Source of the DNA: Gp6-AA40 sp964505975
GTDB taxonomy: Bacteria > Acidobacteriota > Vicinamibacteria > Vicinamibacterales > UBA2999
Direction of reading: 5' to 3'
NCBI GenBank assembly: GCA_964505975.1
Contig: CAZDLW010000001.1
Span: 1-64,000, forward strand
Length of the DNA: 64,000 bases
Below the pieces are notes generated by a model. It worked only from the letters and a program-made list of their open reading frames with translations. It was not told the DNA's origin and did not search any database. This document shows positions 34,759 through 43,867 of the stretch, piece by piece; position 1 is the stretch's first letter, and every line of letters starts with the position of its first letter. The position numbers were made by a program, and so were the translations under genes.

Positions 34759-37290
34759 ATGACGCACGGCAGGCGATCCCGGTGGACGCACATGATGGCT
34801 GGTGCGCTCGTCATGCTTCCCGTGATGACGGCACATGACTGGTCCGGGTCGGCGTCGGCTATCCACCCGCACGTCGAGCCGGAATCCGTATTGGCGTCTG
34901 CCTCGTCCGCGCATGTCCCGGCCCGGGTGGTTGCGGCTCAGGCGGGTCCGTCACAACAGAGCGGTCCCGTCTCGTCGCGCGCGTCGCAGGAGGCGCTCTT
35001 CGCCCGCTACTGCGTTGCCTGTCACACGGCGCAGCAGCGACAGCGCGGTGTGGTGCCGATTGCACTGGATTCGCTCGAGTTGTCCGACGTCGCGGCCGAC
35101 GGCGACGCATGGGAGCGGGTCGTGCGGAAGATGCGGGCGGGTCTCATGCCGCCTCCCGGGATGCCGCGTCCCGATCGTGCCAGCCACGACGCCTTCGTCG
35201 CATGGCTGGAAGACGAGCTCGATCGCGCCAGCCGTGCGAACCCGAATCCGGGACGGACGGAGCCGCTGCACAGACTCAATCGGACCGAGTACCGGAATGC
35301 GATCCGCGACCTGCTCGACCTGGACATCGACGTGGCGTCACTGCTCCCGGCCGACGATGCCAGCTACGGCTTCGACAACATCGCAGGCGTGTCGAAGATC
35401 TCGCCGACACTGCTGGAACGATATCTGGCGGCCGCCCAGCGGATCAGCCGTGCGGCCGTTGGTACCGTACCACCGGCGCCGACCATCGACTACTTCCGCG
35501 TGGCTGACGACCTCGCGCAGGATCGCCGCCTGCCGGGGCTGTCGTTCGGCACTCGAGGCGGCACGCTGATTCGGTACCTGTTTCCGGTGGACGCGGAGTA
35601 CGAAATCCGTGTCGATCTCGCGCGCGACCTGAATGAGCAGGTCCCCATCTACGCCGAGCCACAGCACCTGGAAGTCAGTATCGACGGTGAACGCGTACAG
35701 GTCTTCACGTTACCTGGCGTGCAGCAGACGGGGCGGGGCGGCGGACGAGGGGCGCAGCAGGAGCGAAACCGTGCGGATCAGGACTGGGTGGTCCGGGTGC
35801 CCGTCGAGGCGGGTACCCGTGACGTGCAGGTCGCCTTCATCCAATTGACGGCGGCAATTGCCGAGACCGCCCGACTTCCGTTTGTCCGTCCGTACCCGGC
35901 GGGGGTGAACATCGGTGAAACACGCACAGGCGCCTATCTGCGCAGCGTGGAGATCAGTGGCCCATACGATGCGTCCGGACCGGGAGACTCGCCCAGCCGG
36001 CGGCGCATCTTCGCCTGCCAGCCGGCTTCGCACGCGGATGAGTCCTCGTGCGCGCAAGCCATTGTGACCGATCTGGCGCGGAGCGCATTCCGGAGGCCTG
36101 TGACGGAGGAGGACGTGGAGCCCCTGCTCGCGTTCTACGATGAGGGGCATCGCGCAGGTGGATTCGAGGCCGGGATTGAACGTGCGCTCCGGCGGCTGCT
36201 GGTCAGCCCCGAGTTCCTGATGCGCGTCGAAAGCGAGCCACCGGACGCGGCACCGGGTACGACGTATCGCATCAGCGAGTTGGAACTGGCGTCGCGACTG
36301 TCTTTCTTCCTGTGGAGCAGCATTCCCGACGACGAGCTGTTGAGGCTGGCCCAAGAGAAACAGCTCCGCGACCCCGAGGTCCTGGACCAGCAGATCCGCC
36401 GGATGCTGAACGATCGACGGTTCAGCGCGTTCGTCGAGAACTTTGCCGGTCAGTGGCTGTTCCTCAGGAACCTGCCGGCCGCGGTTCCGGTCCAGGCCAA
36501 TTTTCCGGATTTCGACGACAGCCTGCGACAGGCCTTCCGCCGCGAGACGGAGCTCTTCTTCGAGAGTGTGGTGCAGGAGGACCGCAGCGCCCTGGATCTG
36601 TTGCGCGCGGACTATACATTTCTCAACGAACGGCTGGCGCGGCACTACGGAGTCCCGAACGTGAAGGGGAGCCACTTCCGGCGGGTCCAGCTGGAGCCGC
36701 AGGTGAGGCGGAGAGGGCTGTTCGGTCACGGGAGCATCCTTACCGTGACGTCGTATCCTGATCGGACCTCGCCGGTCGTCCGTGGGAAGTGGATACTCGA
36801 GAACCTCCTGGGCACACCTCCACCGGAGCCACCACCGGATGTCCCGGAGCTGGAAGCACCGAGTTTCGCTGGAGAGGTGCTCTCCATGCGCGAGCGGATT
36901 GCACAGCACCGCCAGAATCCGGTGTGTGCGAGCTGTCATTCCATGATGGATCCGCTTGGCCTGGCGCTCGAGAACTATGACGCCGTGGGCAAGTGGCGGA
37001 CGATCGATGAATCGGGTGCACGGATCGACGCCTCCGGGGCGTTGCCGGACGGAACGCCGTTTGAAGGAGCGGATGGGCTCATAGACGCGCTGTTGGGCAC
37101 GGACACGTTCATCACGACGTTGACGGAGAAGATGCTCATCTATGCACTGGGTCGCGGCCTCGAGTACTATGATGCGCCAACGATCCGGGCCATCGTCCGC
37201 GATGCCGCTCGCGACGACTATCGCCTGTCATCGCTCATCCGGAGCATCGTCCGGAGTACGCCCTTCCAGATGAGGAGATCGGAATCATGA
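34759..37290 (+). CDS. DUF1592-family c-type cytochrome protein
   Basis: 843 residues with the planctomycete-type PSCyt domain series. A signal segment is followed by a haem site CVACH near residue 84, DUF1587 (LHRLNRTEYRNAIRDLLDLD), DUF1595 (ELASRLSFFLWSSIPDDELL), DUF1592 (GQWLFLRNLP), DUF1588 (LFGHGSILTVTSYPDRTSPV) with a second haem site CASCHSMMDPLG near 723, and DUF1585 at the C-terminus. Family members are exported and predicted to transfer electrons in an uncharacterised oxidation. The ATG at 34759 follows GGAG; a frame from 34687 adds an unlikely N-terminus overlapping the previous gene. The stop overlaps the start of the DUF1552 gene by four bases, its usual partner. Confidence 0.92.
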   Translation: MTHGRRSRWTHMMAGALVMLPVMTAHDWSGSASAIHPHVEPESVLASASSAHVPARVVAAQAGPSQQSGPVSSRASQEALFARYCVACHTAQQRQRGVVPIALDSLELSDVAADGDAWERVVRKMRAGLMPPPGMPRPDRASHDAFVAWLEDELDRASRANPNPGRTEPLHRLNRTEYRNAIRDLLDLDIDVASLLPADDASYGFDNIAGVSKISPTLLERYLAAAQRISRAAVGTVPPAPTIDYFRVADDLAQDRRLPGLSFGTRGGTLIRYLFPVDAEYEIRVDLARDLNEQVPIYAEPQHLEVSIDGERVQVFTLPGVQQTGRGGGRGAQQERNRADQDWVVRVPVEAGTRDVQVAFIQLTAAIAETARLPFVRPYPAGVNIGETRTGAYLRSVEISGPYDASGPGDSPSRRRIFACQPASHADESSCAQAIVTDLARSAFRRPVTEEDVEPLLAFYDEGHRAGGFEAGIERALRRLLVSPEFLMRVESEPPDAAPGTTYRISELELASRLSFFLWSSIPDDELLRLAQEKQLRDPEVLDQQIRRMLNDRRFSAFVENFAGQWLFLRNLPAAVPVQANFPDFDDSLRQAFRRETELFFESVVQEDRSALDLLRADYTFLNERLARHYGVPNVKGSHFRRVQLEPQVRRRGLFGHGSILTVTSYPDRTSPVVRGKWILENLLGTPPPEPPPDVPELEAPSFAGEVLSMRERIAQHRQNPVCASCHSMMDPLGLALENYDAVGKWRTIDESGARIDASGALPDGTPFEGADGLIDALLGTDTFITTLTEKMLIYALGRGLEYYDAPTIRAIVRDAARDDYRLSSLIRSIVRSTPFQMRRSES

Positions 37291-38654
37291 TCGTGACCAA
37301 GATGGCCCTGCCCAGGCGGACCTTCCTGCGCGGGGTGGGCGCCACGCTGGCACTCCCGCTGCTGGACGCCATGGTGCCCGCCCTGACCGCGGTGGCGAGG
37401 ACTCCCGCCAACGCGGCGCGCCGGATCGGGTTCATCTACATGCCGAATGGGGTGGCGATGAACTTCTCGGGCATCGATTACTGGACGCCGACCGGAGAGG
37501 GCACGACGTTCGAGTTTTCTCCCATCCTGGCCCCGCTCGCGCCCGTTCGTGAACGGCTGCTCGTCATCAGCGGCCTCTATCAGGAGCAGGCGGAGGCCGG
37601 CGACGACGGCGCCAGTGGGGATCACACACGGGGCACGAGCACCTGGCTGACGGGCGTATACCCGAAGCGTACCGAAGGTGCCGACGTACGAAACGGCATC
37701 TCCGCGGATCAGATTGCCGCATCAGCGTTGGGAAAGGAGACGGCGCTCCCGTCGCTGGAGCTCGGCATCGATCTCAACTTCCTGGCGGGCCAGTGTGAGA
37801 ACAGCTACAGCTGCGTGTACCTGAACACACTGGCGTGGAGCTCCCCGACGACGCCGCTGCCGACGGAGAACAACCCGCGAATCGTGTTCGAGCGGCTCTT
37901 TGGCGACGGGGGCACCCCTGAAGAGCGAGCGGCTCAGGCCCGAGAGAACCAGAGCATCCTGGATTCCGTGCTCGACGATCTGGCGAGGCTACAACGCAGG
38001 CTGGGGCCGGGAGACCGGAACAGGGTGAGCGAGTACGTCGAGGCCGTACGCGAGGTCGAGCGGCGGATTCAGCGGGTCGAACGCCACGCCGACACCGAAC
38101 TGCCAGCACTGGACCGGCCGAGAGGCATTCCCGAACGCTTCGACGAGCACGTCAAGCTCATGTACGAACTGCAGTGGCTGGCCTTTCGCGCGGACATCAC
38201 ACGCGTCGTGACCTTCATGCTCGGACGCGAGCTCAACTTCCGCACCTATCCTGAGATCGGCATCACGCAGGGGCATCACGGCCTTTCGCATCATGCGAAT
38301 CGTCCGGATCAAATTGCGCTGTATTCGAAGCTCGGGGTCTATCAGGCGGAGCTGTTCGCCTGGTTTCTCGACAAACTGAAGGACACGCCCGAAGGCGACG
38401 GCACGCTGCTGGATCATTCGCTGTTCCTCTACGGCGCGGGTCTGAGCGATCCGAACACGCACTCGCACAACGACCTGCCGTTGACGGTGGTCGGTGGCAA
38501 GGGCCAGCTGGAGGGTGGGCGTCATCTGGTGTTTCGCGACCGGCCTCCGATGACGAACCTGTTGTTGAGCCTGCTCGACAAGGTCGGGGTCCATGCCGAC
38601 CGCCTGGGGGATAGCACCGGCCGGTTTGCCGGCGAACCGCTCACGGGGGTGTAG
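37287..38654 (+). CDS. DUF1552 Tat-exported protein
   Basis: 455 residues. The N-terminus PRRTFLRGVGATLALPLLDA is a twin-arginine-type signal, so it is exported folded, probably with a bound metal or cofactor. The body has GFIYMPNGVAMNFS, ISGLYQEQAEAG, GDHTRGTSTWLTG, ADQIAAS and SHHANRP, hallmarks of DUF1552, which belongs to the alkaline-phosphatase/sulfatase-like DUF1501 superfamily group. Function is unknown. It overlaps the DUF1592 gene by ATGA, indicating coupled translation, and the two probably act in one periplasmic complex. Repeat A3 follows 23 bases after the stop. Confidence 0.91.
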   Translation: MIVTKMALPRRTFLRGVGATLALPLLDAMVPALTAVARTPANAARRIGFIYMPNGVAMNFSGIDYWTPTGEGTTFEFSPILAPLAPVRERLLVISGLYQEQAEAGDDGASGDHTRGTSTWLTGVYPKRTEGADVRNGISADQIAASALGKETALPSLELGIDLNFLAGQCENSYSCVYLNTLAWSSPTTPLPTENNPRIVFERLFGDGGTPEERAAQARENQSILDSVLDDLARLQRRLGPGDRNRVSEYVEAVREVERRIQRVERHADTELPALDRPRGIPERFDEHVKLMYELQWLAFRADITRVVTFMLGRELNFRTYPEIGITQGHHGLSHHANRPDQIALYSKLGVYQAELFAWFLDKLKDTPEGDGTLLDHSLFLYGAGLSDPNTHSHNDLPLTVVGGKGQLEGGRHLVFRDRPPMTNLLLSLLDKVGVHADRLGDSTGRFAGEPLTGV

Positions 38655-38676
38655 GACTGTTCGGTTTCCTTAATCC

Positions 38677-38870
38677 CGGAGCTCAGTGGGGTTGCGACGG
38701 AGCGGCGACCTCCGACTCGCGCGACACCAGTCGGGCAAAACGCATCTGGAGCGTGAGGACCGAGCTGGGTTGCGGGACCCAGCTCTGGTCGCTGGTCGCC
38801 GGTGAAGGATGCGTTTTACCGCGCGGAGTCGTCGGGAGCCCGCCCCGTTGCAACTCCACTGAGCTCCGGG
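38677..38870. repeat. Family A nested palindromic element, copy A3 (inverted)
   Basis: Outer arms CCGGAGCTCAGTGG (from about 38677) against CCACTGAGCTCCGG (to about 38869). The core is in reverse orientation relative to the other copies: AAAACGCATCT near 38738 and GGATGCGTTTTACC near 38808. Central hairpin GAGCTGGGT / ACCCAGCTC with loop TGCGGG. It occupies most of the gap between DUF1552 and the ankyrin gene; nothing else is seen in that 370-base gap. Confidence 0.86.
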
Positions 38871-39025
38871 ACCTAACCCCCCGGACTCGTCCTGGACGCG
38901 AGCACACGTCGGAGCAGGCCGACTGGTGAGGCGCGTAACACGCCTCGGTGCAGCGAGTCTTCCGAGGCGGGTCTGCTGAGGCAGACCGAGGCGCGCCAGG
39001 GTCGACGCAGAATGCAGGATTCAGA

Positions 39026-40864
39026 ATGCAGAAGCGCCTTCGGTATCTGTTGGGAGCATCGTTGGCGCTGGCGCTCGGTCTCAGCGCCGCCGGAAACGAG
39101 GCGTCGCTCGTGGAGGCCGTCAAGGCGCGGAACACCCAGGCGGCACTCGCGCTCCTGTCGAAACCGGGAGAGATCAACACGCCAGAGGCGGACGGTACCA
39201 CCGCCCTCCACTGGGCCGTTCACCATGACGACCTCGCGCTGGCCGATGCGCTCCTGCGGGCCGGCGCCGATGCGGGCCTGGCCAACCGCTATGGTGTCAC
39301 GCCCATCTATCTGGCCGCAGAAAATGGCAGTCGAGCACTGATTGAGCGGCTGACCGACGCAGGCGTCGATCCCGAGACAGCCCTCCCAGGGGGGGAGACC
39401 GCGCTGATGACGGCTGCACGGGCGGGTAATCCGGATGCCGTCCGCGTCCTCCTGGTACGGGGCGCGAACCCAAACGCGCGAGAGGGGTGGAGAGGCCAGA
39501 CCGCACTCATGTGGGCGGCAGCCGAGAACAACGCGGACGTGATCCGGGAGCTCGTACGCGCCGGGGCCGACGTGACGGCCACGTCCACCAGCGGCAGCCT
39601 GACGCCCTTGCTGTTTGCCGTGCGGGGCGGGCATCTGGACGCGACCCGGGCGCTCCTCGAGGCCGGCGCCGAGGTCAACGAGCGTCTGTCGGATGGCATG
39701 AGCGCCCTGGTGCTGGCTGTGTTCAATGCCCATTACGAGCTTGCGGCCATCCTCCTCGAGCATGGAGCCGATCCAAACGCCGCTGAGCAGGGGTGGACCG
39801 CGCTGCACCAGGTGGCATGGTCGCGCAGGCCCAATAGGGGTTTCAACCTGCCGGGCGCGGTCGCGACTGGCGACGTGGACAGCCTGGAGCTCGTGCGCAC
39901 ACTCGTCGCCCGCGGCGCCGACGTGAACGCGCGTATGACACGGGAGCCGCGCGACGGAAACCGCAACATGCTCAACCGCATCGGATCAACCGCCTTCCTG
40001 ATGGCGGCCAAGTCGGCCGACGTGCCCCTCATGCGCCAGCTCCTCGATCTTGGTGCCGATCCGTCGCTGACGAACGAAGACGGCAGCAGCGCGCTGATGG
40101 TGGCGGCGGGAGTCGGCGTGTTCGGTCCGGGAGAAAGTCCAGGGACGCATGAAGAAGCGCTCGCAGCCGTGAGACTGGCTCTGCAGGTGGGTGGTGGCAC
40201 GGTCAACGACATCGACAAGAACGGGGAGACCGCCGTCCACGGGGCGGTCTACCGAGGCGGCGCCGTTCCGGTGATCGAGTTCCTGGCGGAGAACGGTGCG
40301 AGGCTCGATGTGGAGAACGACAAGGGCTGGACGCCGCTCGTCGCCGCTGATGGAGTGGTCTATGGCAGCAGCGGCATCAGGCGGTACCCGGAGACGGCAG
40401 CGCTGCTGCGAGAACTGCTGCGCGAGCGGGGAGCGCTCACGCCCGACTCCGAACCTGCGCCCGACGGGATTGTGCCTGCACGGGAGGCGCGAAGGCCGGA
40501 GACGAAGTACACGATCTGGGACGGAGTGTTCAGCGATCGACAGGCGGAGCGTGGACGGCAGGCGTACCAACGTGAATGTGCGTTCTGCCATCGCGAGGAC
40601 CTTCGAGGGGATGCGACGGCCACGTCGCTCGTGGGGCCGGCCTTCTCCACCCGATGGGGTGGCATGACCATTCACGACATGGTGGAGGAGCTGAGGTCGT
40701 CCATGCCGCAGAATGCACCAGACAGCCTGGGCGATCAGGTCTACGTCGATCTCGTCAGTTACCTGCTGAAGGAGAACGGCAGCCCGTCTGGTGCCGGGGA
40801 TCTCCCCATTACCGCTGCGGACCTCAGACAGATACTCATGACCGGTCCCCCGGAGACGCGCTAG
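39026..40864 (+). CDS. Secreted ankyrin-repeat protein with C-terminal cytochrome c domain
   Basis: 612 residues. A signal peptide (RLRYLLGASLALALGLSAAG) precedes about twelve ankyrin repeats (about 30-490: ADGTTALHWAVHHDDLALAD, GQTALMWAAAENNADVIREL, GWTALHQVAW and others). A single c-type haem site CAFCH near residue 518 lies in a small cytochrome c domain (RGRQAYQRECAFCH, LVGPAFSTRWGGMTIHDMVE, VYVDLVSYLLKENG). Ankyrin repeats bind proteins and the haem domain passes electrons, so it may dock an electron-transfer partner in the periplasm, plausibly the DUF1592/DUF1552 pair upstream. The ATG at 39026 follows AGGA; the frame from 38948 extends into the gap and is rejected. Confidence 0.88.
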   Translation: MQKRLRYLLGASLALALGLSAAGNEASLVEAVKARNTQAALALLSKPGEINTPEADGTTALHWAVHHDDLALADALLRAGADAGLANRYGVTPIYLAAENGSRALIERLTDAGVDPETALPGGETALMTAARAGNPDAVRVLLVRGANPNAREGWRGQTALMWAAAENNADVIRELVRAGADVTATSTSGSLTPLLFAVRGGHLDATRALLEAGAEVNERLSDGMSALVLAVFNAHYELAAILLEHGADPNAAEQGWTALHQVAWSRRPNRGFNLPGAVATGDVDSLELVRTLVARGADVNARMTREPRDGNRNMLNRIGSTAFLMAAKSADVPLMRQLLDLGADPSLTNEDGSSALMVAAGVGVFGPGESPGTHEEALAAVRLALQVGGGTVNDIDKNGETAVHGAVYRGGAVPVIEFLAENGARLDVENDKGWTPLVAADGVVYGSSGIRRYPETAALLRELLRERGALTPDSEPAPDGIVPAREARRPETKYTIWDGVFSDRQAERGRQAYQRECAFCHREDLRGDATATSLVGPAFSTRWGGMTIHDMVEELRSSMPQNAPDSLGDQVYVDLVSYLLKENGSPSGAGDLPITAADLRQILMTGPPETR

Positions 40865-40882
40865 CCTCCCGGGACACCTCGA

Positions 40883-40888
40883 TATAAT
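40883..40888 (+). promoter_or_regulatory. -10 box before the amidohydrolase gene
   Basis: A perfect TATAAT lies 89 bases before the ATG at 40977. No good -35 box is visible at standard spacing. The leader contains GGCCGTGGCC-type inverted repeats near 40925-40950, which may form a hairpin. Confidence 0.45.
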
Positions 40889-40976
40889 CCTTCCCCATTC
40901 GGATCCGTTCCCTTCTGCCTTGTCCGGCCGTGGCCGGATCAGGGCCGTGGGGTCCCTCGACTGAAGGATGCTGCAC

Positions 40977-42632
40977 ATGCACTTTCGCCAGATACGTCTT
41001 GCTGCGTTCCTGAGTGCGTTCGTCCTGGCCGGGGATGCCGCGGCGCAGACCATCGATCCCTGCGACGGCGCCCGCGATCTCCGCCTCGTCAACGGGCGAC
41101 TTCATACGATGGATTCCCAGGGCACCATCGTGTCCGAGGTGACCATCCAGGGCGGCCGGCTCGTGGCGGTTGGGGCACCGCTGGGGCGTCCGCTGAGTCC
41201 GTGCACCAGGGAGATCGACCTCGGCGGACGCACGGCGGTCCCGGGGCTCATCGACAACCACAACCACATCGTGCTCCTGGGGATCCGCCCGGGATACGAC
41301 ACGCGTCTCGAGACCGCCGCGTCCATGGCGGACGTGCAGGCCGCGCTGGCCGCGCGTGCGACAACGGTTCCCGCCGGGGGCTTCATCACCGCCATGGGCG
41401 GCTGGAACCCGGCGCAGTTTTCGGAGAAGCGGCTGCCGACGCTGGCCGAGCTCGATGCGGCGGTTCCCGAACACCCGGTGCTCGTCTTCCAGGCCTTCAC
41501 GGGTCCCGCTGCCACCAACAGCCGCGGCCGGGCGTTCTTCACTGCGAGGAACATAGCGGTGAGCGCGACCGGCGAGATCGCGGCCAACGCTCCCTCGCTC
41601 GCCGCGCTGAATGCCCTGCGGGCGGTGCAGACTCTCGAGGACCGGAAACGCGGCACGCGAGATGCGATGGCGTACTCGGCGCGCGTGGGCGTCACGACCA
41701 ACGTCGACATGGGGGCCTTCGTGCCGCCGGGCTCACCGGATGTGCACGCCTCGTTCGCCGCCGACACACTCGCGACGGCGGACCCCTTCCGCATGTACGA
41801 CGCGTTTGCGGCACTCCACCAGGAGCGCCAGCTCTCCGTGCGGATCCGGTTGTTCTTCCTGACCATGGATACGCGTCCGGATTTCCCGAATCTGCGGCAG
41901 CGCCTGCTCAACACGTTCCTGGGGTTCGGCGACGACATGATGCGGCTGTCCGGCGTTGGCGAGTTCGCCACGAGCTGGCCGCTGTTCGGTCAGCCGACGC
42001 CGGCGAACTACCTCGATGCGCTGCAGTTCATTGCGCAGCAGGGATGGCCCTTCCAGCAGCACAGCCTGTCGCCAGCGGAAGATGCGTTGACGATTGACAC
42101 GTTCGAACGCGTGAACGCGCGTACGCCCATTGCGCCGCTGCGGTGGTCGCTTGCGCACGCAGCTCGCATCGACTCGGAGACGATGAACCGCCTCAAAGCC
42201 ATTGGCGCCGGCGTTGCCGTGCACCCGTTCGGCTACCTGGCGGGCGCGCCAGGGGCCGGACCGCCGCTCCGGACGCTCATCGACAGCGGGGTCCATGTCG
42301 GTGCCGGTTCCGATTCGGCCCAGATTTCGACACTGAATCCGTGGCCGCTCATCTACTACATGGTCACCGGACGGAACGCCGCGGGCCAGTTGATCAACGA
42401 TGGCCAGCAGATCACGCGCATGGAGGCGCTGCACCTCTACACGTCGGCGAACGGCTGGTTTCTGCGCGAGGACGACCTGCTCGGCACGCTCGAACCTGGA
42501 AAGCTCGGCGACATCGTGGTGTTGAGCGACGATTATTTCGACCCGAACAGCGTTCCCGACGAGGCTATCAAGCGAATCCAGTCGGTACTGACCATCGTGG
42601 ATGGGAGGGTCGTGCACGACGAGATGCGATGA
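40977..42632 (+). CDS. Secreted amidohydrolase (YtcJ-like, metal-dependent)
   Basis: 551 residues. A signal peptide (RQIRLAAFLSAFVLAGDAAA) is followed by the amidohydrolase fold: LRLVNGRLHTMD, AVPGLIDNHNHIVLLG near 95 (the HxH metal motif), SLAHAARIDSETM with a downstream metal His, VGAGSDSAQIST with the catalytic-type Asp, and the typical end LGTLEPGKLGDIVVLSDDYF. Its similarity is to amidohydrolase family 3; it would hydrolyse an amide, carbamate or cyclic bond in the periplasm. The AAGGA at 40963 suits the ATG at 40977 better than the ATG at 40968. It closes the block started by the TonB receptor. Confidence 0.88.
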   Translation: MHFRQIRLAAFLSAFVLAGDAAAQTIDPCDGARDLRLVNGRLHTMDSQGTIVSEVTIQGGRLVAVGAPLGRPLSPCTREIDLGGRTAVPGLIDNHNHIVLLGIRPGYDTRLETAASMADVQAALAARATTVPAGGFITAMGGWNPAQFSEKRLPTLAELDAAVPEHPVLVFQAFTGPAATNSRGRAFFTARNIAVSATGEIAANAPSLAALNALRAVQTLEDRKRGTRDAMAYSARVGVTTNVDMGAFVPPGSPDVHASFAADTLATADPFRMYDAFAALHQERQLSVRIRLFFLTMDTRPDFPNLRQRLLNTFLGFGDDMMRLSGVGEFATSWPLFGQPTPANYLDALQFIAQQGWPFQQHSLSPAEDALTIDTFERVNARTPIAPLRWSLAHAARIDSETMNRLKAIGAGVAVHPFGYLAGAPGAGPPLRTLIDSGVHVGAGSDSAQISTLNPWPLIYYMVTGRNAAGQLINDGQQITRMEALHLYTSANGWFLREDDLLGTLEPGKLGDIVVLSDDYFDPNSVPDEAIKRIQSVLTIVDGRVVHDEMR

Positions 42633-42697
42633 GTGAACGGCTCGGGATGCGGGCTGACGTCGTGGTCCTGGAAGGCCGCGTGCCCGAGAGCGATGTC

Positions 42698-43630
42698 TCA
42701 CGTGTTTCGCGGGCTCTCCAGGGCAGCGCGGTCCCAGTCTGCCAGCGTCGCCGCGGCGTCATACGTCGTCTGCAGGAAGTCCAGCAGTGCGTCATCCGGC
42801 GACGCCGCCTGCCGGACGGCGTCGTACGGGAGTACGAACTCGCGGAGGTCCTGGCTGTAGAACGCCTGGTCGGGCCGGACGGGGGCGCTCGCGAATCCGG
42901 TGGGCTCGGGATACGCGTAGGCGTAGAACGCCGGAGACGGAATGGGGCCGCCGCCAGGCCAGAATCCGCAGCTGCTGACCTCGTGCGAGTACGCGTCTCG
43001 CGTGATCCGGTCCGGCAGATGTGGAATGCCTCCCGGATGTTCCGGAGCGCGCCGACCGGAGAATCGCGTAACCGCCAGATCAGGAGCGCCCCAGAAATAA
43101 TGCACGGGGCTGCACTTTCCAACGAACCTGCCGCGAAACTGTTTGAAGACGCGATCCGCCTGCACCAGGACGCGCCAGAACCGGTTTGCGAACACGGAAT
43201 CGTAGGTCCGATGTATCTCGTCTTCGTCGAACAGGATGGGACTTGCCACCTCGTTGGGTGTTCTCGAGATCGTCACGGGCAGGTCCAGTTCGATCATCTG
43301 GTTCATCAAGCGGGTGTAGAACGTGGCCACGGACTGTGGCTCGAGGGCGAATCCGCCGGTGCTCCCGTCGCTGCAGGCCACGGTGAGCCGATGATCGACG
43401 AAGTCGAACCCGATCTCGAATACGCGCGGCCCCTGGGCCATCGGAGATGTCGTCAGCCCCCTGGCGGTCACGTACAGCGTCACGTGCCAGGTGTGATTCA
43501 CCCAGGGACTGTGCACGAGGCGGATCTTCCCCACGATCTGGGTCCACAAGTGCAGCGTGGCGCAGGTCTCGCTCCACGCCTCCAACGGCAGAGCAGGCCA
43601 CGCCTCATTCGAACGCGATCGATCGGACAT
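42698..43630 (-). CDS. DUF5996-family protein
   Basis: 310 residues, cytoplasmic. WPALPLEAWSETCATLHLWT, WVNHTWHVTLYVTARGLTT, FEIGFDFVDHRL and FWPGGG near the C-terminus are DUF5996 hallmarks. Function is unknown. The ATG at 43630 follows GGAG by five bases. It lies convergent to the amidohydrolase and divergent from the GCS2-CBS gene. The 237-base gap 43631-43867 holds nothing recognised. Confidence 0.88.
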   Translation of the reverse strand: MSDRSRSNEAWPALPLEAWSETCATLHLWTQIVGKIRLVHSPWVNHTWHVTLYVTARGLTTSPMAQGPRVFEIGFDFVDHRLTVACSDGSTGGFALEPQSVATFYTRLMNQMIELDLPVTISRTPNEVASPILFDEDEIHRTYDSVFANRFWRVLVQADRVFKQFRGRFVGKCSPVHYFWGAPDLAVTRFSGRRAPEHPGGIPHLPDRITRDAYSHEVSSCGFWPGGGPIPSPAFYAYAYPEPTGFASAPVRPDQAFYSQDLREFVLPYDAVRQAASPDDALLDFLQTTYDAAATLADWDRAALESPRNT

Positions 43631-43867
43631 GATGTCTCCATCAGGGTAGCCGCATTTTCGCGCCTTACGGGAAATAATTCCCAGCGCGCCTGGACGTCGA
43701 GTGCGTGATGGCCTCGTGATGCCGGAAATCTGAGAGTACAGGCGCTGTCAACGACACTGTTCGGCACGCGACGGGGGCATCGCGTTTGAATTGCCACTGA
43801 AACCCGCCGGGTACGAGTCGAGAGGTCGGGATGCCAGCCGCGCCAGGTCGCAGAAAGGGACGGTGCT

